In this document: positions 40,644-50,541 of the stretch, in pieces
How the letters are laid out: every line of letters starts with the position of its first letter
Position numbering within the stretch: position 1 is the stretch's first letter
From: Psychrobacter sp. UBA6766
GTDB taxonomy: Bacteria; Pseudomonadota; Gammaproteobacteria; Pseudomonadales; Moraxellaceae
NCBI RefSeq assembly: GCF_002453355.1
Contig: NZ_DKGQ01000036.1
Coordinates: 1 to 64,000, forward strand
Direction: 5' to 3'
Length of the DNA: 64,000 nt
The notes under the pieces: model-generated
Databases searched by the model: none
What the model saw: only the letters and a program-made list of their open reading frames with translations
Told to the model about the DNA's origin: nothing
Translations under genes and position numbers: made by a program

Positions 40644-40826
40644 TTAAACGTCTTGACTAACTTTAAAAAGCTGGCGACCACGATAGAAACCATCTTTAGT
40701 CATATGATGACGACGATGTTTTTCACCAGTAGTAGCGTCGATGCTTAATTCAGCCACTTCCATACGATGATGTGAACGGCGCATGTCACGACGAGAACGA
40801 CTTTTACGACTTTTTTGAACAGCCAT
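40644..40826 (-). CDS. rpmF: 50S ribosomal protein L32
   Basis: Ribosomal protein of 60 residues beginning [20 protein letters not shown], with the basic start and [19 protein letters not shown] end typical of L32. It has no cysteines, so it is the zinc-free form. An AGGAG ribosome site precedes the ATG. It lies downstream of the yceD gene, a very common bacterial pair, although about 330 bases separate them. Confidence 0.97.
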   Translation of the reverse strand: MAVQKSRKSRSRRDMRRSHHRMEVAELSIDATTGEKHRRHHMTKDGFYRGRQLFKVSQDV

Positions 40827-41154
40827 GATATAGCTCCTATACTTAAAAGGGTTAAGCTTAAAATTCAGCTTTAATCGATACTGACAGAGGCTATATAATC
40901 ACAACAACCTAAGTCTTACGCATCATTAGTTAAATAGATTGCCACACGTATTAAAGTGCTGACTACGTCTAAAATCTATAGTTCGTTTGCGAAGCCAGCT
41001 TCTCTCTGCCAGCGGCAGGTTGCTAGAATGCAATAAACGGGACATTATACGCATGTTTAGCGAATTAATAAAGCCCTGCTTTTCACTCTTGGGCAAAAAG
41101 CTGATAAAAGGTGGAAAGTAACGATTTACCGACGTTATACTGCCAATTATTCGG

Positions 41155-41748
41155 CTATAACTTGCCTTTTAACGAAGCTAACGCTGCAAAAGGATTTTCA
41201 TTCTCCTCTTCTTCTGGAATTTCACCAAACTGCTCAACGCTCATCTCACAATCATCATGTTTTGGCGCCATCGGCGTTTTTAGTAAAATCTCATCTTCGA
41301 TCAATTTTTTAAACGGTAATAAACGCTCTGGGGCAGGCTCAGTGATAATTTCATCAAGCAATAGATAATCCTGCTCTTCACCAACCAGGCGCACTTGGCT
41401 TTCATTATCAAGTAGGGCGATATCGTAATCATCGGTCAAATCGATAGCGACGGGTTGCAAGCAGCGCTGGCAGGTCAACCATACCTCACCCGTTAGCGTA
41501 AAAGATAAATGCAACACGTTATTGTGGCGATATAGATTGGCTTTAAGCTGAAGGTTTGACTGCTCATGCTCGGTCGTCAATATAGCATCGAGGCGCTCAA
41601 AACAACGCGGCGCAACTTGTCCCGACCATTCAAAACCGCTGTCTTCCCACTTACTTAAAGAAATATCTTCTGGCAGGTTGGACAACATCGCAGCTGCTGT
41701 TTTGTCAGCCTGAAGCGCTGACGGCTTGTTTGTTGGAGTGCTTGACAT
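41155..41748 (-). CDS. yceD: YceD (DUF177) ribosome-assembly-related protein
   Basis: DUF177 family protein of about 197 residues, linked by family knowledge to 23S rRNA maturation or stability. The signature strand pair with a CxxC, VWLTCQRCLQPVAI, and the acidic region EEQDYLLLDEIITEPAPERLLPFKKLIEDEILL are visible. The ATG at 41748 has GAGG six bases upstream and is preferred; an ATG at 41760 would add four residues without a site. It lies upstream of rpmF as usual. A strong hairpin (41792-41830) lies just upstream and may be part of the leader. Confidence 0.9.
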   Translation of the reverse strand: MSSTPTNKPSALQADKTAAAMLSNLPEDISLSKWEDSGFEWSGQVAPRCFERLDAILTTEHEQSNLQLKANLYRHNNVLHLSFTLTGEVWLTCQRCLQPVAIDLTDDYDIALLDNESQVRLVGEEQDYLLLDEIITEPAPERLLPFKKLIEDEILLKTPMAPKHDDCEMSVEQFGEIPEEEENENPFAALASLKGKL

Positions 41749-41791
41749 GCGCGGCCTCATTCATCAAAAACGGTGTATAATATTGCCTGCC

Positions 41792-41830
41792 ATACTAACG
41801 GAAAGCGCTGATGAGCGCTAGGGCTAGTAT
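41792..41830. repeat. Hairpin in yceD/epmC divergent region
   Basis: CATACTA (41792) and TAGTATG close an outer stem, and AGCGCT-GATG-AGCGCT forms an inner one. It lies between the divergent yceD and epmC genes and would be in the yceD leader if transcribed. Confidence 0.5.
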
Positions 41831-41934
41831 GTTAAGATTTTTGGCACGTGCTTTCGTATTAAGTTTGCATTTACCTTAGCTTGCTCGCGTTGCAAATCAC
41901 GCGCTCTACCTTTTTATTTAGTTGATCTATTCAT

Positions 41935-42639
41935 ATGATATCGCCTGCTGTTGGTCCTGACTTTTCTGTTTTGCTTCCTACCTCTGATGCTAAGCGTTTG
42001 CTACATCGTTTAAATACTTTAGAAACCAAAAAGCCTCCTGAGTTTTCGAGCTCTATTTCAGAGATGCAGTTAAACGCACTACCAGAACAATGGCAGAAAA
42101 TTGCTCGTGCTCAAAGTATAAAAACTGCTGATGAGAATGAAAAAGCAGCGACCGATTGGCTTATAAGTTTATTCAATATACTATTTGCTCACCAGCAAGT
42201 GATCCTTGTACGCGGTGATAGCGAGCCAGAATATTTCCCTGCCAAGAATAATGAACCCGCTCGCATCGAATTTGCTCATGGTTTCTTTCAAAGTGCCTTG
42301 CATGAATTAAGCCATTTCTGTATTGCAGGTGAGCGTCGTAGGCAGTTAGCTGACTTTGGCTACTGGTACGCTCCCGATGGGCGTTCAGCAGCGCAGCAAA
42401 AGGCATTTGAACGTGTAGAGATTAAACCACAAGCGTTAGAGTGTTTATTCTCGCTTGCTTGCGGACGTCCTTTTCAAGTATCAGAAGATAATCTGTTTGC
42501 TGATTTTGATACCAGTGACAGCACCTTTGCTGATGATGTTTATCAACAAGCTGAAAAGTATATTACTTACCCTCACACCCTGCCGCGTGATGCCAAAACG
42601 TTGCTGCAGTCGTTATTGCATATTTGTATTGCTGATTAG
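41935..42639 (+). CDS. epmC: Elongation factor P hydroxylase EpmC
   Basis: Hydroxylates the beta-lysylated Lys of elongation factor P (in E. coli Lys34), the last step of the EpmA-EpmB-EpmC modification. The 234-residue protein has the YfcM family core HGFFQSALHELSHFCIAG with the metal-binding HExxH-like HELSH, then RRQLADFGYWYAPDGRSAAQQ, FERVEIKPQALECLFSLACG and FQVSEDNLFADF. An about 40-residue N-terminal extension is polar. EpmA and EpmB are not in this window. It is divergent from yceD; the ribosome site is not obvious. Confidence 0.93.
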   Translation: MISPAVGPDFSVLLPTSDAKRLLHRLNTLETKKPPEFSSSISEMQLNALPEQWQKIARAQSIKTADENEKAATDWLISLFNILFAHQQVILVRGDSEPEYFPAKNNEPARIEFAHGFFQSALHELSHFCIAGERRRQLADFGYWYAPDGRSAAQQKAFERVEIKPQALECLFSLACGRPFQVSEDNLFADFDTSDSTFADDVYQQAEKYITYPHTLPRDAKTLLQSLLHICIAD

Positions 42640-42911
42640 TTTAAAAGTATTCCTTACTTAGCGCTCGTCTATCTTCATTAAACTACTCACTTTATATCGT
42701 TAACGTTTCCCTACTCATATTAACGCCTTACTAATAAACTTATATTTGCTTTACGCTATACTATCTTAATAATAGCGCTATCTCAGTAGCAGCGCTATCT
42801 TTTGATACCGTTGATCAGAAAATAACACTATCAAGAATCGTCAAATCAACAAATTTATATATTAAAAAACTCCGTATGAAGAAATCTATAATTATAAAAT
42901 AAGGAACCATT

Positions 42912-43532
42912 ATGCAAGTATTCTACATTCATCCAGACAATCCGCAGCCGCGGCTTATTGAGCAGGCAGCAGACTTATTACGTAGTGATCAATTACTCAT
43001 CTACCCTACCGATACCAGTTATGCGTTTGGCTGCCGCTTAGGCGCAAAAGCTGCGCTAGAAAAATTAAAACACATCCGTGAGCTTGACGACAAGCATCAA
43101 TTCACCTTGTTATGCCGTGATCTGAGCGAGATTGCTAACTATGCAACAGTAGATAATGTGCAATTTAAACAGCTAAAAGCGCTTACCCCGGCACCGATTA
43201 CCTTTATTTTAAACGCTACTAAAGATGTTCCTAAGAAACTGGCACACCCTAAGAAAAAGACCATTGGTATCCGAGTGCCGAGTAATCCTATCGCTCAAGC
43301 TCTTTTAGAAGCAATGGATGAACCTATTTTGACCAGCTCTTTAATATTGCCGCATCGCGATGAGATCCTCGATGATCCATTTGAAATTGAAGAGTTACTC
43401 GGTAGCCAATTAGATGGTCTAATCAATGCAGGTATTAAAACCACCAAATTGACGACTATCGTTGACATGACAAGTAATCAACCGGAGATTATAAGACAAG
43501 GTGCAGCTGACGTTAGCTCATTAGTGCCATAA
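42912..43532 (+). CDS. YciO/TsaC-family (Sua5-YrdC) protein
   Basis: Protein of 206 residues with the YrdC/TsaC fold that binds RNA and threonylcarbamoyl-adenylate: the N-terminal LLRSDQLLIYPTDTSYAFGCRL carries the substrate Thr region, KLKHIRELDDKHQFTLLCRDLSEIANYA follows, then PAPITFILNATKDVPKKL, TIGIRVPSNPIAQALLE and ILTSSLILP. The opening MQVFYIHPDNPQ and the EEL-x-DGLINAG end match YciO, the paralog of TsaC whose role is not settled. True TsaC is normally encoded elsewhere. AAGGAACC precedes the ATG. Confidence 0.88.
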   Translation: MQVFYIHPDNPQPRLIEQAADLLRSDQLLIYPTDTSYAFGCRLGAKAALEKLKHIRELDDKHQFTLLCRDLSEIANYATVDNVQFKQLKALTPAPITFILNATKDVPKKLAHPKKKTIGIRVPSNPIAQALLEAMDEPILTSSLILPHRDEILDDPFEIEELLGSQLDGLINAGIKTTKLTTIVDMTSNQPEIIRQGAADVSSLVP

Positions 43533-43560
43533 ATAAAAGCTTGTATAAATAAAAGGCATA

Positions 43561-43591
43561 AAAAAAAGCTCCAAATTATTGGAGCTTTTTT
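43561..43591. terminator. Bidirectional terminator yciO-type gene / ribosomal cluster
   Basis: AAAAAAGCTCCA pairs with TGGAGCTTTTTT around AATTAT. It ends both the plus-strand gene and the long ribosomal protein transcripts on the minus strand. Confidence 0.93.
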
Positions 43592-43613
43592 ATTATACAA
43601 TAAGCGTATAAAA

Positions 43614-43979
43614 TTAGTCACGATCAACCAATTCTACATAAGCCATTGGCGCATTGTCACCATCACGGTAACCGCATTTTACGATACGCAAATAACCACC
43701 TGGACGAGTTTGGTAACGAGGACCAAGCGTGCCAAATAATTTGCCTACCATAGCTTTGCTACGCATACGGCTGAATGCTAAACGACGGTTAGCAACGCTG
43801 TCTTCTTTAGCCATAGTGATTAATGGCTCAGCAACACGGCGCAATTCTTTTGCTTTTGGTAAAGTTGTTTTGATCAGTTCATGCTCAAATAATGAGTTGG
43901 TCATGTTCTGAAACATTGCTTTACGATGACTGCCGGTACGACCCAGCTTGACTCCACTCTTACGATGGCGCATAGTCAA
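43614..43979 (-). CDS. rplQ: 50S ribosomal protein L17
   Basis: Last gene of the alpha operon, 121 residues. The start [24 protein letters not shown] and the core [22 protein letters not shown] are diagnostic. It follows rpoA closely (13 bases). An upstream Met-Thr extension is possible, but the MRHRKSG start is the family norm. Confidence 0.97.
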   Translation of the reverse strand: MTMRHRKSGVKLGRTGSHRKAMFQNMTNSLFEHELIKTTLPKAKELRRVAEPLITMAKEDSVANRRLAFSRMRSKAMVGKLFGTLGPRYQTRPGGYLRIVKCGYRDGDNAPMAYVELVDRD

Positions 43980-43992
43980 AAATCCTTAAAGT

Positions 43993-45000
43993 TTAACGGC
44001 TACGATAAGAAAAGCGATCATCGACACGAAGGTCAGCTGGTGGCCAATTATCTAGGCGCATTCCGAGCTCTAAATCTTTAGACGCTAATACGTCTTTGAT
44101 TTCCGTCAATGATTTCTTACCAAGATTTGGGGTTTTTAGTAGTTCAGTCTCTGAACGCTGTACCAAATCACCGATATAGTAAATGTTTTCAGCTTTCAAG
44201 CAGTTGGCTGAGCGAACCGTTAGTTCAAGATCGTCCACAGGGCGTAATAGCACCGGATCAACCTCTTCTTTTTCTTTCACAGGCTCAGGCGCTTCTTCAG
44301 CTTCTAGGTCAACAAAGATAGAAATCTGTTGTTGTAAAATAGTGGCTGCTTTACGAATTGCTTCTTCTGGATCGATAGTGCCATTAGTTTCAAGCTCGAT
44401 GATAAGACGATCAAGATCGGTACGTTGCTCTACACGTGCGTTCTCAACCTGATAAGCAACACGAAGTACTGGGCTAAAACTTGCATCAAGCTTTAAGCGT
44501 CCAATCGCTTTAGTGTCGCCATCTTCACGGCGCTGGTTTGCTGGCTCATATCCACGACCCATTACTACACGCAAACGCATCTTAAGATGACCACGATCGC
44601 TTAATGTGCCTAATACCAATTCTGGATTGATAATATCAACATTATGCGGCAACGCGATGTCTGCAGCAGTAATAGTGCCTGGACCTTGTTTATCCAAGGT
44701 CAAGAATACTTCATTTTGGTCATGAAGGGTGATTGCCAAGCCTTTTAAGTTCAAAAGCAAGTCAAGCACGTCTTCTTGTAGTCCTTCAAGCGTTGAGTAT
44801 TCATGGTCAACACCATCAATCTCAGCTTCAATGACTGCAGCACCAGGTAATGAAGATAACAAGATGCGACGTAAGGCATTACCTAAGGTATGCCCAAAGC
44901 CGCGTTCTAACGGTTCGAGCGTGACTTTCGCAATCGTTTCATTAACCGTATCCACGTTAATGGCATTCGGCGTTAGAAACTCAGTTGCACTTAGCATCAT
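43993..45000 (-). CDS. rpoA: RNA polymerase subunit alpha
   Basis: Scaffold subunit of RNA polymerase, 335 residues. The N-terminal domain dimerises ([25 protein letters not shown]) and the C-terminal domain binds UP-elements and activators ([40 protein letters not shown]), with the conserved helices spaced by the acidic linker [15 protein letters not shown]. Two adjacent ATGs (45000, 44997) both have GAGGTG upstream. It sits in the alpha operon between rpsD and rplQ. Confidence 0.98.
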   Translation of the reverse strand: MMLSATEFLTPNAINVDTVNETIAKVTLEPLERGFGHTLGNALRRILLSSLPGAAVIEAEIDGVDHEYSTLEGLQEDVLDLLLNLKGLAITLHDQNEVFLTLDKQGPGTITAADIALPHNVDIINPELVLGTLSDRGHLKMRLRVVMGRGYEPANQRREDGDTKAIGRLKLDASFSPVLRVAYQVENARVEQRTDLDRLIIELETNGTIDPEEAIRKAATILQQQISIFVDLEAEEAPEPVKEKEEVDPVLLRPVDDLELTVRSANCLKAENIYYIGDLVQRSETELLKTPNLGKKSLTEIKDVLASKDLELGMRLDNWPPADLRVDDRFSYRSR

Positions 45001-45081
45001 GATGTCACCTCGATTTATTAAACTGGTTTAATGAACGTTGATTGCTCAATGCTATTTCTATAACATCGAGCAGTACGTTAC

Positions 45082-45723
45082 TTACTTAGAGTATAGCTCA
45101 ACGATCAAGCTTTCGTTGATTTCAGCAGGAAGATCAATACGATCAGGCGCTTGTTTAAACGTGCCTTGTAGTTTGCTGTGGTCAACATCTAGCCATTCTG
45201 GAATACCACGTTGTGTCGCTAGTTCAATAGCGTTTTTAATACGTAGTTGTTCGCGAGATTTCTCTTGGATAGCGACGACATCACCATCTTGCAACTGAAT
45301 TGATGGAATGTTCACACGAACAAACTCATCACGGCCAGCTTTTTTTACCATCACAGTACGATGGCTAACTAGCTGACGCGCTTCAGCGCGAGTTGAGCCA
45401 AAGCCCATACGATAAACGACGTTATCAAGACGACTCTCAAGCATTGCTAGTAGGTTTTCACCAGTAGCGCCACGCTTACGAGCAGCTTCTTTATAGTAGT
45501 TAGCAAACTGACGCTCTAACACACCATAGATACGCTTAACTTTTTGTTTTTCACGTAACTGTAGAGAGTATTCTGAGCTTTTATTACGGCTGACACCATG
45601 TTGACCAGGTGGACGAGCCGCTTTTTTCGTTTTTACGTCATATGGTTTAACACCAGACTTAAGGCCTAAGTCTGTACCTTCACGACGTGATAATTTGAGT
45701 TTTGGTCCAATATAACGGGCCAT
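45082..45723 (-). CDS. rpsD: 30S ribosomal protein S4
   Basis: Primary 16S rRNA binding protein, 213 residues. It begins [25 protein letters not shown] and carries an S4 RNA-binding domain ([26 protein letters not shown]). It lacks the zinc-binding cysteines at its N-terminus. In E. coli S4 represses its own alpha operon through a structured leader before rpsM; the 250-base gap before rpsM here could hold that leader. Confidence 0.97.
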   Translation of the reverse strand: MARYIGPKLKLSRREGTDLGLKSGVKPYDVKTKKAARPPGQHGVSRNKSSEYSLQLREKQKVKRIYGVLERQFANYYKEAARKRGATGENLLAMLESRLDNVVYRMGFGSTRAEARQLVSHRTVMVKKAGRDEFVRVNIPSIQLQDGDVVAIQEKSREQLRIKNAIELATQRGIPEWLDVDHSKLQGTFKQAPDRIDLPAEINESLIVELYSK

Positions 45724-45771
45724 TGTTATGTCTCCTATAAGCTCTTATGATAAAAAGCTTCGTCTTTAATA

Positions 45772-46161
45772 TTAGACGCGGCGCTTTTTCGGCGCACGGC
45801 AACCATTGTGTGGGATTGGGGTTACATCAGAGATGCTGTTAACTTTATAACCCAATGCACCAAGTGCTCTTACCGCAGACTCACGACCCGGTCCTGGTCC
45901 TTTGACCAAAACGTCGATATTCTTAACACCGTATTCTTGAGCCGCTTTACCAGCGACTTCAGCTGCAACCTGAGCTGCAAATGGTGTAGATTTACGTGAA
46001 CCACGGAAGCCTTGTCCACCTGAAGTGGCCCAAGCCAGTGCATTACCTTGACGATCGGTAATCGTAACAATGGTGTTATTAAAAGACGCATGGATATGGG
46101 CAACGCCCTCCGATACTGAACGACGAGTCACTTTTTTGCGACTACGAGTGTCTTTAGCCAT
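45772..46161 (-). CDS. rpsK: 30S ribosomal protein S11
   Basis: Platform protein of the small subunit, 129 residues. [44 protein letters not shown] and the end [18 protein letters not shown] are typical. The Asn in PHNG is the residue known to be converted to isoaspartate in E. coli S11. It follows rpsM after 20 bases. Confidence 0.97.
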   Translation of the reverse strand: MAKDTRSRKKVTRRSVSEGVAHIHASFNNTIVTITDRQGNALAWATSGGQGFRGSRKSTPFAAQVAAEVAGKAAQEYGVKNIDVLVKGPGPGRESAVRALGALGYKVNSISDVTPIPHNGCRAPKKRRV

Positions 46162-46181
46162 CTTTTAGCTTCCTAAGTTAA

Positions 46182-46538
46182 TTATCTTTTGAGAGGGCGT
46201 GTCGGACCCTTACGAGTACGAGCGTTGTTCTTGGTGTTCTGACCTCTTACTGGTAGATTACGACGATGGCGAATGCCACGGTAACAACCAAGATCAACCA
46301 AGCGCTTGATATTCATTGACACTTCACGACGAAGGTCACCTTCAGTCATGTAATTTGCAACTTGTGCACGGATAGCATCTAACTGTGTATCATCTAACTG
46401 ACTAACTTTAGTAGTAGGGGCAATGCCAACTGCTTCTAAGATTTTCTGAGCAGTGGTACGACCTATACCAAAGATATAAGTTAGTGAAATAACAGCATGC
46501 TTATTATCCGGAATGTTTACGCCGGCAATACGAGCCAT
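46182..46538 (-). CDS. rpsM: 30S ribosomal protein S13
   Basis: First gene of the alpha operon, 118 residues: [30 protein letters not shown] at the start and the basic end [20 protein letters not shown]. It contacts the large subunit and the P-site tRNA. GGAGAG precedes the ATG. A good sigma-70 promoter lies about 180 bases upstream. Confidence 0.97.
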   Translation of the reverse strand: MARIAGVNIPDNKHAVISLTYIFGIGRTTAQKILEAVGIAPTTKVSQLDDTQLDAIRAQVANYMTEGDLRREVSMNIKRLVDLGCYRGIRHRRNLPVRGQNTKNNARTRKGPTRPLKR

Positions 46539-46708
46539 TGATTTCTCTCCATTAAAGAAAAATATCCTTATTGATTGAATAAGGCGATATTCTTCAGATT
46601 TGTTGCTGTCAATACTAAAGCTTTTATAATTATTATCACTGCTTCAACTTGCTCACAAGTTTGTTCATTGACCATTTTATAAAAGATTTCGCATAAACTA
46701 CGGCAAGT

Positions 46709-46730
46709 GGCGGATGATATCGCATCCGCC
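46709..46730. repeat. Perfect hairpin overlapping the alpha-operon promoter
   Basis: GGCGGATG (46709-46716) and CATCCGCC (46723-46730) form a perfect 8-bp stem with loop ATATCG. On the minus strand the hairpin arms fall across the spacer and -10 box of the rpsM promoter, so it may be an operator rather than an RNA hairpin. Confidence 0.5.
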
Positions 46731-46742
46731 GTTATTTTTCAA
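46714..46742 (-). promoter_or_regulatory. Sigma-70 promoter of the alpha operon
   Basis: Minus-strand TTGAAA (plus 46737-46742) and TATCAT (46714-46719) are spaced by 17 bases in the 254-base gap between rpmJ and rpsM, the position where the E. coli alpha operon leader starts. Confidence 0.65.
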
Positions 46743-46792
46743 GTATTAATTTTATAAATAGAATAAGCTCTATGCTTTATTCTTTTATGACA

Positions 46793-46909
46793 TTAACCTT
46801 GACGTTGCTTGTGGCGAGGTTCTGCGGTACAAATAACATGTACACGGCCTTTACGGCGCACAACTTTACAGCTACCACAAATCTTTTTAACTGATGCTTG
46901 AACTTTCAT
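46793..46909 (-). CDS. rpmJ: 50S ribosomal protein L36
   Basis: Very short gene of 38 codons plus stop, too small for most ORF screens. The protein begins [20 protein letters not shown] and ends with [12 protein letters not shown]. The Cys-x-x-Cys at 11 and 14, Cys27 and His33 mark it as the zinc-binding form, so it should hold one zinc ion. An AGGAG ribosome site precedes the ATG. It is the last gene of the spc operon, just after secY. Confidence 0.96.
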   Translation of the reverse strand: MKVQASVKKICGSCKVVRRKGRVHVICTAEPRHKQRQG

Positions 46910-46941
46910 AGCATGCTCCTTTGAGATATCGTACCGCTCAT

Positions 46942-48288
46942 TTAAGGTTGAGTGGGCGATTGAATTAACGTCTGATCATGATATTGATGGGTCATCAAAT
47001 GCGCTTGGATTTGCGAAATGAAGTCCATTACCACAACCACCATAATCAGTAAAGACGTACCACCAAGTTGAAACGGTACACCAAACGATGACTGCACGAC
47101 CATTGGCATTAAACAAATAACCGTCATATACATCGCGCCAATAAAGGTCAGTCGGTTTAATACATGATCGAGGTAACGCTGAGTTTGTTGTCCGGGGCGA
47201 ATACCTGGGATATAAGCTCCACTACGTTTAAGGTTTTCAGCTACTTCACGCGGACTAAATACCAATGCCGTGTAAAAGTAACAGAAGAAAATAATCATTG
47301 CGCCAAAAAGAACCAAATATAGCGGCTGTCCTGGAGACAATACTAGCGCCATATTTTGTAATATCTTTTGGGTAAAAGTAGGATTAGCAGATTGACCAAC
47401 CCACTGCCCTAAACTTGCTGGAAACAACAACAATGAACTGGCAAAAATGGCTGGAATAACCCCGGCCATATTTAGCTTGAGCGGCAGATGAGACTGCTGC
47501 TGAGCATAGATTTTGCGACCTTGCTGTTGCTTCTGAGCATAGTTTACCGGAACACGGCGCTGAGCACGTTCAATATAAACGATACCGGCAGTTACCGCGA
47601 TGCCTAGCAATACAAAGATAAAAAGTACAATCAAGTTCATCTGCCCTTGATTGACCTGTTCGATAGACTGCGAAATCATTCCTGGCGTACCAGCCACAAT
47701 ACTCGCAAAAATGAGCATTGAGATACCATTACCTACGCCGCGTTCTGTAATCTGCTCACCAAGCCACATTAAGAACATAGCACCTGCTACCAATGAGGTA
47801 ACCGCTGGAATGTAAAAGGTCAAACCAGTAGATAAAGTAAGATTCTGACTGATTAAGCCAGCACACATTCCTAATGACTGTACTAGGGCTAATCCAAGCG
47901 TCCCTTGACGGGTATACTTGTTTAGCTTACGTCGTCCCGCTTCACCTTCTTTTTTGAGGGCTTCAAGCGATGGCAATACCGCAGACATCATCTGAACGAT
48001 AATAGATGCTGAGATATATGGCATGATGCCAAGCGCCATGATGGACATACGCTCTAGTGCACCACCTGAGAACATATTAAACATGCTCAAAATGGTATTT
48101 TCGTTGCGCGAAAACAGATCAGCCAAGTTGACCGGATTAATACCCGGAACTGGAATATGAGACCCTAAACGATAAACAATCAATGCGCCGATTAAGAATA
48201 ACAAACGCGTCCATAACTCATCATACTTACGTATGAAGGCAAATGGATTAAGCGGAACACCAGCCGATGACATTGATTGTTTTGACAC
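46942..48288 (-). CDS. secY: Preprotein translocase subunit SecY
   Basis: Channel subunit of the Sec translocon with ten membrane segments, about 448 residues. The conserved early region [35 protein letters not shown], the plug and pore-ring region, and [22 protein letters not shown] [17 protein letters not shown] are visible, with the [20 protein letters not shown] loop. The start is best placed at GTG 48288: the sequence GAGGAG-TAGTAAC-GTG puts a perfect ribosome site inside the end of rplO, whose stop is the TAG. A start at 48312 would overlap rplO by 20 bases. Confidence 0.95.
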   Translation of the reverse strand: MSKQSMSSAGVPLNPFAFIRKYDELWTRLLFLIGALIVYRLGSHIPVPGINPVNLADLFSRNENTILSMFNMFSGGALERMSIMALGIMPYISASIIVQMMSAVLPSLEALKKEGEAGRRKLNKYTRQGTLGLALVQSLGMCAGLISQNLTLSTGLTFYIPAVTSLVAGAMFLMWLGEQITERGVGNGISMLIFASIVAGTPGMISQSIEQVNQGQMNLIVLFIFVLLGIAVTAGIVYIERAQRRVPVNYAQKQQQGRKIYAQQQSHLPLKLNMAGVIPAIFASSLLLFPASLGQWVGQSANPTFTQKILQNMALVLSPGQPLYLVLFGAMIIFFCYFYTALVFSPREVAENLKRSGAYIPGIRPGQQTQRYLDHVLNRLTFIGAMYMTVICLMPMVVQSSFGVPFQLGGTSLLIMVVVVMDFISQIQAHLMTHQYHDQTLIQSPTQP

Positions 48289-48292
48289 GTTA

Positions 48293-48733
48293 CTACTCCT
48301 CGATGCTACCACCAGCAGCTTCGATTGCTTGCTTGGCGCCTTTAGTCACTTTGATACCTTTAAAAGTATAAGCTTTAGTGACTTCGCCTGACAACATAAT
48401 ACGAACGCGCTTCATGTCATGACGGATAACGTTAGCAGCTTTTAGCGTTTCAATACTAACCACATCGCCTTCGATTTTGTTCAGTTCAGACAGACGTACT
48501 TCAGCAGTCGTCATGGCCATTTTACTGGTAAAACCAAATTTTGGTAGGCGACGATATAAAGGCATTTGACCACCTTCAAATCCTGAGCGAATGCTAGAAC
48601 CTGAACGAGATTTTTGACCTTTTACACCACGACCACCGGTTTTGCCAAGACCTGAACCTATACCGCGACCACGACGTTGGGCAGTTTTCTTGGCGCCAAC
48701 ACCTGGTGATAATTCATTTAATCTAAGTCCCAT
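48293..48733 (-). CDS. rplO: 50S ribosomal protein L15
   Basis: Large-subunit protein of 146 residues with the Gly- and Arg-rich N-terminus [29 protein letters not shown] and [17 protein letters not shown]. Its ATG shares one base with the rpmD stop (TAATG), and its final codons GAGGAG form the secY ribosome site. Confidence 0.97.
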   Translation of the reverse strand: MGLRLNELSPGVGAKKTAQRRGRGIGSGLGKTGGRGVKGQKSRSGSSIRSGFEGGQMPLYRRLPKFGFTSKMAMTTAEVRLSELNKIEGDVVSIETLKAANVIRHDMKRVRIMLSGEVTKAYTFKGIKVTKGAKQAIEAAGGSIEE

Positions 48734-48912
48734 TACGCTTCCTCCACTTTTACCATGTAGTTGACGCGATTGACCATACCACGGGTTGAAGGAGTATCTT
48801 CTACTTCAACAGTATGACCAATACGGCGTAAACCCAATCCTTTCAAGCTCGCTTTGTGGCTCTTGAGGCGATGGGCACCCGATTTAAATTGAGTGACTTT
48901 CATTTTTTTCAT
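48733..48912 (-). CDS. rpmD: 50S ribosomal protein L30
   Basis: Small gene of 59 residues, [20 protein letters not shown], then [26 protein letters not shown], diagnostic for L30. GGTGAG precedes the ATG at 48912 by five bases; the second Met at codon 4 is possible as a start. It lies between rpsE and rplO in the spc order. Confidence 0.95.
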   Translation of the reverse strand: MKKMKVTQFKSGAHRLKSHKASLKGLGLRRIGHTVEVEDTPSTRGMVNRVNYMVKVEEA

Positions 48913-48934
48913 CGTAACTCACCTAGTTTCTAAG

Positions 48935-49450
48935 TTAACCCAAGATTTCGTCTACAGATTTACCACGTTTTGCTGCCATCTTTTCTGGAGTTGACATATC
49001 ACGTAAACCGTTGAATGTTGCACGAACAACGTTTGCCGTGTTGGTAGAACCATGAGATTTTGTTAAAACGTCTTTAACACCAGCAACTTCTAATACCGCA
49101 CGCATTGCGCCACCGGCGATTACGCCAGTACCTTCAGATGCAGGCTGCATGTAGACTTTACTAGCACCATGACGTGCTTTGATCGGATGGAATAATGTTG
49201 CACCATCAAGCTCAACAGTAATCATGTTGCGCTTAGCAGCTTCAAGTGCTTTTTGAATAGCCGCTGGTACTTCACGTGCTTTACCACGACCAAAACCAAC
49301 ACGGCCATTGCCATCACCCACTACGGTTAGCGCAGTGAAAGAGAAAATACGACCGCCTTTAACCACTTTTGCAACGCGATCAACGGTAACTAAGCGTTCT
49401 ACTAGACCGTCAGTCTGTTCATTTTTATCATTTTTATCATTTCTAGCCAT
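48935..49450 (-). CDS. rpsE: 30S ribosomal protein S5
   Basis: Fidelity protein of the small subunit, 171 residues. After an Asn/Asp/Lys-rich N-terminus it has the double-stranded-RNA-like domain [36 protein letters not shown] and the second domain [21 protein letters not shown]. The spectinomycin-binding loop is VAKVVKGGR, with the wild-type pattern. Confidence 0.97.
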   Translation of the reverse strand: MARNDKNDKNEQTDGLVERLVTVDRVAKVVKGGRIFSFTALTVVGDGNGRVGFGRGKAREVPAAIQKALEAAKRNMITVELDGATLFHPIKARHGASKVYMQPASEGTGVIAGGAMRAVLEVAGVKDVLTKSHGSTNTANVVRATFNGLRDMSTPEKMAAKRGKSVDEILG

Positions 49451-49452
49451 GA

Positions 49453-49803
49453 TTAAAACTCCAATCCGTTTTCGCGAGCAGCTTCAGCTAAAGCTTTTAC
49501 TCGACCATGATATTTAAAACCACTACGGTCAAAGGCAACTTTAGTAATTCCAGCTGCTTTTGCGCGTTCTGCGATCAATTGGCCCACAGACGTCGCTGCA
49601 TCAACGTTACCAGTCGCACCTGAACGCAAGCTGCTGTCTAAGGTAGATGCCTGAGCAATCACTTCACCACCGTTCGGAGAGATAATTTGGGCATAGATGT
49701 GTCTTGGGGTACGGTTAACCGTTAGACGATTCACGCCTAAGAAACGGATATGCGCACGGGTTTTCTTTGCTCGACGTAGACGAGCTGCTTTTTTATCAAA
49801 CAT
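49453..49803 (-). CDS. rplR: 50S ribosomal protein L18
   Basis: 5S rRNA binding protein, 116 residues, [20 protein letters not shown] at the start and [28 protein letters not shown] at the end, both typical. It is tightly packed between rplF and rpsE (2 bases to rpsE). Confidence 0.97.
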   Translation of the reverse strand: MFDKKAARLRRAKKTRAHIRFLGVNRLTVNRTPRHIYAQIISPNGGEVIAQASTLDSSLRSGATGNVDAATSVGQLIAERAKAAGITKVAFDRSGFKYHGRVKALAEAARENGLEF

Positions 49804-49814
49804 TTCAACTCACC

Positions 49815-50348
49815 TTATTTTTTCTTGGCTTCTTTGCGAATCACATGCTCGTCACTATAACGAATACCTTTACCTTTATAAGGCTCAGGTGGGCGGAAAG
49901 CGCGGATATTAGCCGCTGCTTGACCAAGCTGCTGTTTATCGTTTGATTTTAAAACGATTTCAGTTTGCGATGGCGTTTCAGCTGACACACCTTCAGGTAG
50001 CGTATATTCTACTGGATGTGAGTAACCAACGTTCAACGTTACTTTATTACCAGTAGCTTGAGCGCGATAACCAACACCGATAAGCTGAAGACGTCTTTCA
50101 AAGCCTTCGTTTACGCCGATAACATAGTTGTTAAGCAGGGCGCGCATAGTGCCAGTATGCATCATTGCTTCTTTTGAATCGACTGTAGGTGAGAAAATGA
50201 TCGCATCATCTTCCTGTTTCAGCTCGACCAATTCATGCAGGCGTAAAGACATATTGCCGTTCTTGCCTTTAACTTCGACCTGCCGATCGTTCAAAGTAAC
50301 ACTTACGCCGCTAGGCAGTGCTACTGGGGCTTTAGCCACACGAGACAT
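49815..50348 (-). CDS. rplF: 50S ribosomal protein L6
   Basis: Large-subunit protein of 177 residues near the factor-binding site: start [47 protein letters not shown] in the middle, and the C-terminal [19 protein letters not shown]. It is separated from rpsH by 193 bases, a gap that stands out in an operon with spacings mostly under 20 and that holds a terminator-like hairpin. Confidence 0.97.
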   Translation of the reverse strand: MSRVAKAPVALPSGVSVTLNDRQVEVKGKNGNMSLRLHELVELKQEDDAIIFSPTVDSKEAMMHTGTMRALLNNYVIGVNEGFERRLQLIGVGYRAQATGNKVTLNVGYSHPVEYTLPEGVSAETPSQTEIVLKSNDKQQLGQAAANIRAFRPPEPYKGKGIRYSDEHVIRKEAKKK

Positions 50349-50387
50349 AGGAATATTCCTTAAAAAATTGACTTTCTTTTATTAGCG

Positions 50388-50419
50388 AAAAAACTAACAG
50401 GCTAAAAAGCGTGTTAGTT
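50388..50419 (-). terminator. Terminator-like hairpin between rpsH and rplF
   Basis: In minus-strand RNA, AACUAACA and UGUUAGUU form a perfect 8-bp stem around CGCUUUUUAGCC, followed by UUUU-type bases (plus-strand A-run 50388-50393). An overlapping alternative pairing GCUAAA with UUUAGC would disrupt it. This resembles an attenuator inside the spc operon. Confidence 0.55.
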
Positions 50420-50541
50420 TAGCATAATTGAACACGTTAGACACCCATCAATGTTAAAAAATATCTAGTATAAAATTGATAAGTGCCTAACGAATATCAA
50501 GTAGACTTTATCGTCTCATTACCGATAGCAATAATTGCTAA

